Notes under the pieces: model-generated
What the model was told of the DNA's origin: nothing
Seen by the model: the letters and a program-made list of their open reading frames with translations, nothing else
The model's database searches: none
Made by a program: the position numbers and the translations under genes
Origin: Balanoglossus misakiensis
Lineage: Eukaryota > Hemichordata
NCBI GenBank assembly: GCA_040954595.2
Contig: CM082582.2
Span: 248,001 to 312,000, forward strand
Reading direction: 5' to 3'
Length of the DNA: 64,000 bases
In this document: one piece after another, positions 35,137 through 48,278 of the stretch
How the letters are laid out: every line of letters starts with the position of its first letter
Numbering within the stretch: the stretch's first letter is position 1

Positions 35137-38100
35137 CCGCATATAATGTAGGGGGGGGGGGGAAACAGAACGGTTCAATACTACATTTATTAGATATCAG
35201 CTAATTTTGGACAATCATCTAAAATCTAAATCATTTTTTCATATTTGGATATCTGATGATGTATGAAATTTCCATTATATGTAAACATGGTGCTGATTAT
35301 AAAAAATGCACTCTGAAAGAGCTGATTTAATACAAAATTACGTTTTATTCGTTTTTGCACCAAAAAGGTCATTTTTAGGCAAAACATTCTTTATTTTATT
35401 AATTCGGTGACCTGATCATATATAAACAATTGCTTGTATGTTAAAAGCTTTTATGACTTTTAAAAGCAGTGACACTGGCGGCATTCAACACGAAAATAAC
35501 AATTTTAGCCACCATTTGGTCAAAATGGTAAATTTTTGAAAATTACAAAAAATACCTGTTTTCTACATTTTCGGAAATCTGATGGAGTATAGAATGCTCT
35601 TCGTATGTATATATCGATACAAATTCCACAAAAGACCGTCTAAGTTGGCTCACTGCAGACAAAATTGCGTTTTACCAAATTTTCCTTCAAAATGTCATTT
35701 TTAAAAAAAAAAATAAAAAAACCTTTGTTCTTCGAATTTGGTGCCCTGATCATATATGACATGTTAATTGTATGTTAAAACTTTCGACCACTCCAAAAAA
35801 GCAGAGATATTGACGGAATTCAAGAAAAAATAGCAATTTTGGCCATATTTTGACAAAAATGGTAAATTTTTAAAAAATCATAAAAAATTAACTCTTTTCT
35901 TCATTTTCGGAAATATTATGGAGCATGAAGTGTCGTTCTCTTGTAAAAAGTGCTACAAATTCAAGAAAAGGCGGTATAATTTAAATCACCCAAGACAAAA
36001 TTACCATTTTCGACTTTTTTTCGAAAAATTGTCTTTTTTACAAAATAAATAAGAATAAATTCTTTTTTTAGTTTCAAACGGGTAGAGATACTTTCCACAC
36101 GGGTTTTCTAACATTGAATTCCCGTTCATCAACTCAGATTTCCTACAGCATAAGTCGGCTAAAACCCTGACACTCTAGAGCAGAAACAGTTGCACACTGG
36201 TAACGTTGAACAAGTCGATTTTTCTACGGCCTGGCTCGGCTAAATCTCCGTCACAATATGACAGACACTAGCGTACGTTAGCAACGGTGATGAAGTCAGA
36301 TTTTCTACGGCATGGCTTGGATAAAGCCCCGGCACTCTAAAGCAGAAACACGCGTACAGAGAGCACGTTGATCAAGTCTGATCTCCTACGGCTTGGCTCG
36401 ACTAAAACCCCGGCACACTATGACAGACACTAGCGTTAGTAAGCAACGTTGATCAAGTCAGATTTCCTACGGCATGGCTTGGCTAAAGCCCTGGCACTAT
36501 AGAGCAGAAACACGCGTACAGAGACCACGTTGATCTACTCACATTTCCTTCGGCCTGGCACGGCTGATGCCCCGGCACTATATATAGGACACAGACTGGC
36601 GTAAGTTAACAACGGTAATCACGTCGGGTTTCCTACGGCCTGGCTCAGCTGAAGCCCCGGCACTCTAGAGCAGAAACAGGCACACATTGACCACGTTGAT
36701 CAAGTCAGATTTCCTACGGCGTGACTCGGCTGGTGCACCGGCTCTATATGACACAGACTGTCGTAAGTTATCAACGGTGATTACGTCGGATTTCCTACGG
36801 CCTGGTTTAGCTGAAGCCCCGGCACTTTAGAGCGGAAACACGCGTACATTGACCACGATGATCAAGTCAGATCTCCTACGGCCTGGCTCGACTAAAACCC
36901 CGGCACACCATGACAGACACTAGCGTTCGTTAGCAACGGTGATCAAGTCGGATTTCCTTCGGCCTGGCTCTGCAAAAGACCCGACACTCTAGTACAAAGA
37001 CGTTGGCTAAGTCGGGCAAACCGAAGAGGGAAAGTCACAAAGGGTCAACACTCGACATTTGTTCGGGTAGGACTGCATTATTGCCTGTCAATTTATAGAG
37101 AAAGCCCGAATTTAACCAGGGCGCTTCAAACACCGACGTTAGTTGGGGGCACGGCCTGCAGTACTGCCGGGTAAGCTCACATCGGCGTACCGCATATAAT
37201 GTAGGGGGGGGGGGAAACAGAACGGTTCAATACTACATTTATTAGATATCAGCTAATTTTGGACAATCATCTAAAATCTAAATCATTTTTTCATATTTGG
37301 ATATCTGATGATGTATGAAATTTCCATTATATGTAAACATGGTGCTGATTATAAAAAATGCACTCTGAAAGAGCTGATTTAATACAAAATTACGTTTAAT
37401 TCGTTTTTGCACCAAAAAGGTCATTTTTAGGCAAAACATTCTTTATTTTATTAATTCGGTGACCTGATCATATATAAACAATTGCTTGTATGTTAAAAGC
37501 TTTTATGACTTTTAAAAGCAGTGACACTGGCGGCATTCAACACGAAAATAACAATTTTAGCCACCATTTGGTCAAAATGGTAAATTTTTGAAAATTACAA
37601 AAAATACCTGTTTTCTACATTTTCGGAAATCTGATGGAGTATAGAATGCTCTTCGTATGTATATATCGATACAAATTCCACAAAAGACCGTCTAAGTTGG
37701 CTCACTGCAGACAAAATTGCGTTTTACCAAATTTTCCTTCAAAATGTCATTTTTAAAAAAAAAAATAAAAAAACCTTTGTTCTTCGAATTTGGTGCCCTG
37801 ATCATATATGACATGTTAATTGTATGTTAAAACTTTCGACCACTCCAAAAAAGCAGAGATATTGACGGAATTCAAGAAAAAATAGCAATTTTGGCCATAT
37901 TTTGACAAAAATGGTAAATTTTTAAAAAATCATAAAAAATTAACTCTTTTCTTCATTTTTGGAAATATTATGGAGCATGAAGTGTCGTTCTCTTGTAAAA
38001 AGTGCTGCAAATTCAAGAAAAGGCGGTATAATTTAAATCACCCAAGACAAAATTACCATTTTCGACTTTTTTTCGAAAAATTGTCTTTTTTACAAAATAA

Positions 38101-39241
38101 ATAAGAATAAATTCTTTTCTTAGTTTCAAACGGGTAGAGATACTTTCCACACGGGTTTTCTAACATTGAATTCCCGTTCATCAACTCAGATTTCCTACAG
38201 CATAAGTCGGCTAAAACCCTGACACTCTAGAGCAGAAACAGTTGTACACTGGTAACGTTGAACAAGTCGATTTTTCTACGGCCTGGCTCGGCTAAATCTC
38301 CGTCACAATATGACAGACACTAGCGTACGTTAGCAACGGTGATGAAGTCAGATTTTCTACGGCATGGCTTGGATAAAGCCCCGGCACTCTAAAGCAGAAA
38401 CACGCGTACAGAGAGCACGTTGATCAAGTCTGATCTCCTACGGCTTGGCTCGACTAAAACCCCGGCACACTATGACAGACACTAGCGTTAGTAAGCAACG
38501 TTGATCAAGTCAGATTTCCTACGGCATGGCTTGGCTAAAGCCCTGGCACTATAGAGCAGAAACACGCGTACAGAGACCACGTTGATCTACTCACATTTCC
38601 TTCGGCCTGGCACGGCTGATGCCCCGACACTATATATAGGACACAGACTGGCGTAAGTTAACAACGGTAATCACGTCGGGTTTCCTACGGCCTGGCTCAG
38701 CTGAAGCCCCGGCACTCTAGAGCAGAAACAGGCATACATTGACCACGTTGATCAATTCAGATTTCCTACGGCGTGACTCGGCTGGTGCACCGGCTCTATA
38801 TGACACAGACTGGCGTAAGTTATCAACGGTGATTACGTCGGATGTCCTACGGCCTGGTTTAGCTGAAGCCCCGGCACTTTAGAGCGGAAACACGCGTACA
38901 TTGACCACGATGATCAAGTCAGATCTCCTACGGCCTGGCTCGACTAAAACCCTGGCACACCATGACAGACACTAGCGTTCGTTAGCAACGGTGATCAAGT
39001 CGGATTTCCTTCGGCCTGGCTCTGCAAAAGACCCGACACTCTAGTACAAAGACGTTGGCTAAGTCGGGCAAACCGAAGAGGGAAAGTCACAGCGGGTCAA
39101 CACTCGACATTTGTTCGGGTAGGACTGCATTATTGCCTGTCAATTTATAGAGAAAGCTCGAATTTAACCAGGGCGTTTCAAACACCGACGTTAGTTGGGG
39201 GCACGGCCTGCAGTACTGCCGGGTAAGCTGACATCGGCGTA
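35137..39241. repeat. Satellite units 2 and 3 (2053 and 2052 bp)
   Basis: The two units (35137-37189 and 37190-39241) share GAAAGAGCTGATTTAATAC, ATTAGATATCAGC, GCCACCATTTGG and a TTATTTTATTAATTCGG variant, and are the closest pair with each other. They contain eleven 81-bp subrepeats. Confidence 0.93.
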
Positions 39242-42200
39242 CCGCATATAATGTAGGGGGGGGGGGGGGGAACAGAACGGTTTAATACTACATTTATCTG
39301 TTATCAGCTAATTTTGGACAATCATCTAAAATCTAAATCATTTTTTCATATTTGGATATCTGATGATGTATGAAATTTCCATTATATGTAAACATGGTGC
39401 TGATTATAAAAAATGCACTCTAATTTAATACAAAATTGCGTTTTATTCGTTTTTGCACCAAAAAGGTCATTTTTAGGCAAAGCATTCTTTATTTTTTTAA
39501 TTCGGTGACCTGATCATATATAAACAATTGCTTGTATGTTTAAAGTTTTTATGACTTTTAAAAGCAGTGACACTGGCGGCATTCAACACGAAAATAACAA
39601 TTTTAGCCACAATTTGGTCAAAATGGTAAATTTTTGAAAATTACATAAAATACCTGTTTTCTACATTTTCGGAAATCTGATGGAGTATGGAATGCTCTTC
39701 GTATGTTAATATCGATACAAATTCCACAAAAGACCGTCTAATTTGGCTCACTGCAGACAAAATTGCGTTTTACCAAATTTTCCTTGAAAATGTCATTTTT
39801 AGAAAAAAAAATAAAAAAACCTTTGTTCTTCGAATTTGGTGCCCTGATCATATATGACATGTTGATTGTATGTTAAAACTTTCGACCACTCCAAAAAAGC
39901 AGAGATATTGACGGAATTCAAGAAAAAATAGCAATTTTGGCCATATTTTGACAAAAATGGTAAATTTTTAAAAAATCATAAAAAATTAACTCTTTTCTTC
40001 ATTTTCGGAAATATTATGGAGCATGAAGTGTCGTTCTCTTGTAAAAAGTGCTGCAAATTCAAGAAAAGGCGGTATAATTTAAATCACCCAAGACAAAATT
40101 ACCATTTTCGACTTTTTTTCGAAAAATTGTCTTTTTTACAAAATAAATAAGAATAAATTCTTTTCTTAGTTTCAAACGGGTAGAGATACTTTCCACACGG
40201 GTTTTCTAACATTGAATTCCCGTTCATCAACTCAGATTTCCTACAGCATAAGTCGGCTAAAACCCTGACACTCTAGAGCAGAAACAGTTGCACACTGGTA
40301 ACGTTGAACAAGTCGATTTTTCTACGGCCTGGCTCGGCTAAATCTCCGTCACAATATGACAGACACTAGCGTACGTTAGCAACGGTGATGAAGTCAGATT
40401 TTCTACGGCATGGCTTGGATAAAGCCCCGGCACTCTAAAGCAGAAACACGCGTACAGAGAGCACGTTGATCAAGTCTGATCTCCTACGGCTTGGCTCGAC
40501 TAAAACCCCGGCACACTATGACAGACACTAGCGTTAGTAAGCAACGTTGATCAAGTCAGATTTCCTACGGCATGGCTTGGCTAAAGCCCTGTCACTATAG
40601 AGCAGAAACACGCGTACAGAGACCACGTTGATCTACTCACATTTCCTTCGGCCTGGCACGGCTGATGCCCCGGCACTATATATAGGACACAGACTGGCGT
40701 AAGTTAACAACGGTAATCACGTCGGGTTTCCTACGGCCTGGCTCAGCTGAAGCCCCGGCACTCTAGAGCAGAAACAGGCACACATTGACCACGTTGATCA
40801 AGTCAGATTTCCTACGGCGTGACTCGGCTGGTGCACCGGCTCTATATGACACAGACTGGCGTAAGTTATCAACGGTGATTACGTCGGATTTCCTACGGCC
40901 TGGTTTAGCTGAAGCCCCGGCACTTTAGAGCGGAAACACGCGTACATTGACCACGATGATCAAGTCAGATCTCCTACGGCCTGGCTCGACTAAAACCCCG
41001 GCACACCATGACAGACACTAGCGTTCGTTAGCAACGGTGATCAAGTCGGATTTCCTTCGGCCTGGCTCTGCAAAAGACCCGACACTCTAGTACAAAGACG
41101 TTGGCTAAGTCGGGCAAACCGAAGAGGGAAAGTCACAGCGGGTCAACACTCGACATTTGTTCGGGTAGGACTGCATTATTGCCTGTCAATTTATAGAGAA
41201 AGCTCGAATTTAACCAGGGCGTTTCAAACACCGACGTTAGTTGGGGGCACGGCCTGCAGTACTGCCGGGTAAGCTGACATCGGCGTACCGCATATAATGT
41301 AGGGGGGGGGGGGGAAACAGAACGGTTCAATACTACATTTATTAGATATCAGCTAATTTTGGACAATCATCTAAAATCTAAATCATTTTTTCATATTTGG
41401 ATATCTGATGATGTATGAAATTTCCATTATATGTAAACATGGTGCTGATTATAAAAAATGCACTCTAATTTAATACAAAATTGCGTTTTATTCGTTTTTG
41501 CACCAAAAAGGTCATTTTTAGGCAAAGCATTCTTTATTTTTTTAATTCGGTGACCTGATCATATATAAACAATTGCTTGTATGTTTAAAGATTTTATGAC
41601 TTTTAAAAGCAGTGACACTGGCGGCATTCAACACGAAAATAACAATTTTAGCCACAATTTGGTCAAAATGGTAAATTTTTGAAAATTACAAAAAATACCT
41701 GTTTTCTACATTTTCGGAAATCTGATGGAGTATGGAATGCTCTTCGTATGTTAATATCGATACAAATTCCACAAAAGACCGTCTAATTTGGCTCACTGCA
41801 GACAAAATTGCGTTTTACCAAATTTTCCTTGAAAATGTCATTTTTAGAAAAAAAATAAAAAAACCTTTGTTCTTCGAATTTGGTGCCCTGATCATATATG
41901 ACATGTTGATTGTATGTTAAAACTTTCGACCACTCCAAAAAAGCAGAGATATTGACGGAATTCAAGAAAAAATAGCAATTTTGGCCATATTTTGACAAAA
42001 ATGGTAAATTTTTAAAAAATCATAAAAAATTAACTCTTTTCTTCATTTTCGGAAATATTATGGAGCATGAAGTGTCGTTCTCTTGTAAAAAGTGCTGCAA
42101 ATTCAAGAAAAGGCGGTATAATTTAAATCACCCAAGACAAAATTACCATTTTCGACTTTTTTTCGAAAAATTGTCTTTTTTACAAAATAAATAAGAATAA

Positions 42201-43331
42201 ATTCTTTTCTTAGTTTCAAACGGGTAGAGATACTTTCCACACGGGTTTTCTAACATTGAATTCCCGTTCATCAACTCAGATTTCCTACAGCATAAGTCGG
42301 CTAAAACCCTGACACTCTAGAGCAGAAACAGTTGTACACTGGTAACGTTGAACAAGTCGATTTTTCTACGGCCTGGCTCGGCTAAATCTCCGTCACAATA
42401 TGACAGACACTAGCGTACGTTAGCAACGGTGATGAAGTCAGATTTTCTACGGCATGGCTTGGATAAAGCCCCGGCACTCTAAAGCAGAAACACGCGTACA
42501 GAGAGCACGTTGATCAAGTCTGATCTCCTACGGCTTGGCTCGACTAAAACCCCGGCACACTATGACAGACACTAGCGTTAGTAAGCAACGTTGATCAAGT
42601 CAGATTTCCTACGGCATGGCTTGGCTAAAGCCCTGGCACTATAGAGCAGAAACACGCGTACAGAGACCACGTTGATCTACTCACATTTCCTTCGGCCTGG
42701 CACGGCTGATGCCCCGACACTATATATAGGACAGAGACTGGCGTAAGTTAACAACGGTAATCACGTCGGGTTTCCTACGGCCTGGCTCAGCTGAAGCCCC
42801 GGCACTCTAGAGCAGAAACAGGCATACATTGACCACGTTGATCAATTCAGATTTCCTACGGCGTGACTCGGCTGGTGCACCGGCTCTATATGACACAGAC
42901 TGGCGTAAGTTATCAACGGTGATTACGTCGGATGTCCTACGGCCTGGTTTAGCTGAAGCCCCGGCACTTTAGAGCGGAAACACGCGTACATTGACCACGA
43001 TGATCAAGTCAGATCTCCTACGGCCTGGCTCGACTAAAACCCTGGCACACCATGACAGACACTAGCGTTCGTTAGCAACGGTGATCAAGTCGGATTTCCT
43101 TCGGCCTGGCTCTGCAAAAGACCCGACACTCTAGTACAAAGACGTTGGCTAAGTCGGGCAAACCGAAGAGGGAAAGTCACAGCGGGTCAACACTCGACAT
43201 TTGTTCGGGTAGGACTGCATTATTGCCTGTCAATTTATAGAGAAAGCTCGAATTTAACCAGGGCGTTTCAAACACCGACGTTAGTTGGGGGCACGGCCTG
43301 CAGTACTGCCGGGTAAGCTGACATCGGCGTA
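39242..43331. repeat. Satellite units 4 and 5 (2046 and 2044 bp)
   Basis: Units 39242-41287 and 41288-43331 both lack the ~11 bases GA(A/T)(A/T)GAGCTGA after CACTC and share GAGTATGGAATG and CGTATGTTAATATCG, not seen in other units. Unit 4 starts with TTTATCTGTTATCAGC but unit 5 starts with TTTATTAGATATCAGC, the variant of units 1-3, so unit 5 is a mosaic. Confidence 0.93.
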
Positions 43332-46300
43332 CCGCATATAATGTAGGGGGGGGGGGGACAGAACGGTTTAATACTACATTTATCTGTTATCAGCTAATTT
43401 TGGACAATCATCTAAAATCTAAATCATTTTTTCATATTTGGATATCTGATGATGTATGAAATTTCCATTATATGTAAAAATGGTGCTGATTATAAAAAAT
43501 GCACTCTAATTTAATACAAAATTGCGTTTTATTCGTTTTTGCACCAAAAAGGTCATTTTTAGGCAAAGCATTCTTTATTTTTTTAATTCGGTGACCTGAT
43601 CATATATAAACAATTGTTTGTACGTTTAAAGTTTTTATGACTTTTAAAAGCAGTGACACTGGCGGCATTCAACACGAAAATAACAATTTTAGCCACAATT
43701 TGGTCAAAATGGTAAATTTTTGAAAATTACAAAAAATACCTGTTTTCTACATTTTCGGAAATCTGATGGAGTATAGAATGCTCTTCGTATGTATATATCG
43801 ATACAAATTCCACAAAAGACCGTCTAATTTGGCTCACTGCAGACAAAATTGCGTTTTACCAAATTTTCCTTGAAAATGTCATTTTTAGAAAAAAAATAAA
43901 AAAACCTTTGTTCTTCGAATTTGGTGCCCTGATCATATATGACATGTTGATTGTATGTTAAAACTTTCGACCACTCCAAAAAAGCAGAGATATTGACGCA
44001 ATTCAAGAAAAAATAGCAATTTTGGCCATATTTTGACAAAAATGGTAAATTTTTAAAAAATCATAAAAAATTAACTCTTTTCTTCATTTTCGGAAATATA
44101 ATGGAGCATGAAGTGTCGTTCTCTTGTAAAAAGTGCTGCAAATTCAAGAAAAGGCGGTATAATTTAAATCACCCAAGACAAAATTACCATTTTCGACTTT
44201 TTTTCGAAAAATTGTCTTTTTTACAAAATAAATAAGAATAAATTCTTTTCTTAGTTTCAAACGGGTAGAGATACTTTCCACACGGGTTTTCTAACATTGA
44301 ATTCCCGTTCATCAACTCAGATTTCCTACAGCATAAGTCGGCTAAAACCCTGACACTCTAGAGCAGAAACAGTTGTACACTGGTAACGTTGAACAAGTCG
44401 ATTTTTCTACGGCCTGGCTCGGCTAAATCTCCGTCACAATATGACAGACACTAGCGTACGTTAGCAACGGTGATGAAGTCAGATTTTCTACGGCATGGCT
44501 TGGATAAAGCCCCGGCACTCTAAAGCAGAAACACGCGTACAGAGAGCACGTTGATCAAGTCTGATCTCCTACGGCTTGGCTCGACTAAAACCCCGGCACA
44601 CTATGACAGACACTAGCGTTAGTAAGCAACGTTGATCAAGTCAGATTTCCTACGGCATGGCTTGGCTAAAGCCCTGGCACTATAGAGCAGAAACACGCGT
44701 ACAGAGACCACGTTGATCTACTCACATTTCCTTCGGCCTGGCACGGCTGATGCCCCGGCACTATATATAGGACACAGACTGGCGTAAGTTAACAACGGTA
44801 ATCACGTCGGGTTTCCTACGGCCTGGCTCAGCTGAAGCCCCGGCACTCTAGAGCAGAAACAGGCATACATTGACCACGTTGATCAATTCAGATTTCCTAC
44901 GGCGTGACTCGGCTGGTGCACCGGCTCTATATGACACAGACTGGCGTAAGTTATCAACGGTGATTACGTCGGATGTCCTACGGCCTGGTTTAGCTGAAGC
45001 CCCGCACTTTAGAGCGGAAACACGCGTACATTGACCACGATGATCAAGTCAGATCTCCTACGGCCTGGCTCGACTAAAACCCCGGCAAACCATGACAGAC
45101 ACTAGCGTTCGTTAGCAACGGTGATCAAGTCGGATTTCCTTCGGCCTGGCTCTGCAAAAGACCCGACACTCTAGTACAAAGACGTTGGCTAAGTCGGGCA
45201 AACCGAAGAGGGAAAGTCACAGCGGGTCAACACTCGACATTTGTTCGGGTAGGACTGCATTATTGCCTGTCGATTTATAGAGAAAGCTCGAATTTAACCA
45301 GGGCGTTTCAAACACCGACGTTAGTTGGGGGCACGGCCTGCAGTACTGCCGGGTAAGCTGACATCGGCGTACCGCATATAATGTAGGGGGGGGGGGAACA
45401 GAACGGTTTAATACTACATTTATCTGTTATCAGCTAATTTTGGACAATAATCTAAAATCTAAATCATTTTTTCATATTTGGATATCTGATGATGTATGAA
45501 ATTTCCATTATATGTAAAAATGGTGCTGATTATAAAAAATGCACTCTAATTTAATACAAAATTGCGTTTTATTCGTTTTTGCACCAAAAAGGTCATTTTT
45601 AGGCAAAGCATTCTTTATTTTTTTAATTCGGTGACCTGATCATATATAAACAATTGCTTGTATGTTTAAAGTTTTTATGACTTTTAAAAGCAGTGACACT
45701 GGCGGCATTCAACACGAAAATAACAATTTTAGCCACAATTTGGTCAAAATGGTAAATTTTTGAAAATTACAAAAAATACCTGTTTTCTACATTTTCGGAA
45801 ATCTGATGGAGTATAGAATGCTCTTCGTATGTATATATCGATACAAATTCCACAAAAGACCGTCTAATTTGGCTCACTGCAGACAAAATTGCGTTTTACC
45901 AATTTTCCTTGAAAATGTCATTTTTAGAAAAAAAAATAAAAAAACCTTTGTTCTTCGAATTTTGTGCCCTGATCATATATGACATTTTGATTGTATGTTA
46001 AAACACTCGACCACTCCAAAAAAGCAGAGATATTGACGAAATTCAAGAAAAATAGCAATTTTGGCCATATTTTGACAAAAATGGTAAATTTTTAAAAAAT
46101 CATAAAAAATTTACTCTTTTCTTCATTTTCGGAAATATTATGGAGCATGAAGTGTCGTTCTCTTGTAAAAAGTGCTGCAAATTCAAGAAAAGGCGGTATA
46201 ATTTAAATCACCCAAGACAAAATTACCATTTTCGACTTTTTTTCGAAAAATTGTCTTTTTTACAAAATAAATAAGAATAAATTCTTTTCTTAGTTTCAAA

Positions 46301-47411
46301 CGGGTAGAGATACTTTCCACACGGGTTTTCTAACATTGAATTCCCGTTCATCAACTCAGATTTCCTACAGCATAAGTCGGCTAAAACCCTGACACTCTAG
46401 AGCAGAAACAGTTGCACACTTGTAACGTTGAACAAGTCGATTTTTCTACGGCCTGGCTCGGCTAAATCTCCGTCACAATATGACAGACACTAGCGTACGT
46501 TAGCAACGGTGATGAAGTCAGATTTTCTACGGCATGGCTTGGATAAAGCCCCGGCACTCTAAAGCAGAAACACGCGTACAGAGAGCACGTTGATCAAGTC
46601 TGATCTCCTACGGTTTGGCTCGACTAAAACCCCGGCACACTATGACAGACACTAGCGTTAGTAAGCAACGTTGATCAAGTCAGATTTCCTACGGCATGGC
46701 TTGGCTAAAGCCCTGGCACTATAGAGCAGAAACACGCGTACAGAGACCACGTTGATCTACTCACATTTCCTTCGGCCTGGCACGGCTGATGCCCCGGCTC
46801 TATATATAGGACACAGACTGGCGTAAGTTAACAACGGTAATCACGTCGGGTTTCCTACGGCCTGGCTCAGCTGAAGCCCCGGCACTCTAGAGCAGAAACA
46901 GGCATACATTGACCACGTTGATCAAGTCAGATTTCCTACGGCGTGACTCGGCTGGTGCACCGGCTCTATATGACACAGACTGGCGTAAGTTATCAACAGT
47001 GATTACGTCGGATTTCCTACGGCCTGGTTTAGCTGAAGCCCCGGCACTTTAGAGCGGAAACACGCGTACATTGACCACGATGATCAAGTCAGATCTCCTA
47101 CGGCCTGGCTCGACTAAAACCCCGGCACACCATGACAGACACTAGCGTTCGTTAGCAACGGTGATCAAGTCGGATTTCCTTCGGCCTGGCTCTGCAAAAG
47201 ACCCGACACTCTAGTACAAAGACGTTGGCTAAGTCGGGCAAACCGAAGAGGGAAAGTCACAGCGGTTCAACACTCGACATTTGTTCGGGTAGGACTGCAT
47301 TATTGCCTGTCAATTTATAGAGAAAGCTCGAATTTAACCAGGGCGTTTCAAACACCGACGTTAGTTGGGGGCACGGCCTGCAGTACTGCCGGGTAAGCTG
47401 ACAACGGCGTA
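43332..47411. repeat. Satellite units 6 and 7 (2040 bp each)
   Basis: Units 43332-45371 and 45372-47411. Both have the CTGTTATCAGC start, the 11-base deletion and GTATAGAATG. Unit 7 has small private changes such as GAATTTTGTGCCCTG near 45957 and AAAACACTCGACC near 46001. Confidence 0.93.
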
Positions 47412-48115
47412 CCGCATATAATGTAGGGGGGGGGGGGGGGGAACAGAACGGTTTAATACTACATTTATCTGTTATCAGCTAATTTTGGACAATCATCTAA
47501 AATCTAAATCATTTTTTCATATTTGGATATCTGATGATGTATGAAATTTCCATTATATGTAAACATGGTGCTGATTATAAAAAATGCACTCTAATTTAAT
47601 ACAAAATTGCGTTTTATTCGTTTTTGCACCAAAAAGGTCATTTTTAGGCAAAGCATTCTTTATTTTTTTAATTCGGTGACCTGATCATATATAAACAATT
47701 GCTTGTATGTCTAAAGTTTTTATGACTTTTAAAAGCAGTGACACTGGCGGCATTCAACACGAAAATAACAATTTTAGCCACAATTTGGTCAAAATGGTAA
47801 ATTTTTGAAAATTACAAAAAATACCTGTTTTCTACATTTTCGGAAATCTGATGGAGTATAGAATGCTCTTCGTATGTATATATCGATACAAATTCCACAA
47901 AAGACCGTCTAATTTGGCTCACTGCAGAAGAATTGCGTTTTACCAAATTTTCCTTGAAAATGTCATTTTTAGAAAAAAAAAATAAAAAAACCTTTGTTCT
48001 TCGAATTTGGTGCCCTGATCATATATGACATGTTGATTATATGTTAAAACTTTCGACCACTCCAAAAATGCAGAGATATTGACGGAATTCAAGAAAAAAT
48101 AGCCATTTTGGCCAT
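47412..48115. repeat. Satellite unit 8, left part, up to LINE copy 1
   Basis: Type B start (CTGTTATCAGC, 11-base deletion). The unit is interrupted within the third AT-rich subrepeat after GCCATTTTGGCCAT (48115) by the L1/Tx1-like insert and resumes at 52710. Confidence 0.93.
48072..48115. repeat. 44-bp target-site duplication, left copy (LINE copy 1)
   Basis: Begins AGAGATATTGACGGAATTCA and ends TTTTGGCCAT. The right copy is at 52710-52753, with a single mismatch (G versus A in AAATAGCC/AAATAACC). Confidence 0.88.
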
Positions 48116-48278
48116 CTTGGTAAGTATCAATTTTTTGTATATTATTGAGGTAAGATAAAAATGTGCGAAGGTTTGGCAATACTGGCTTAAATTTATATTT
48201 AAAGATAAAATTCTTTGAAAGTAATATAAAGTAATTCAGGGCTAACCACTCATCGTTTGTGTGGTTACTTTGAAAATT

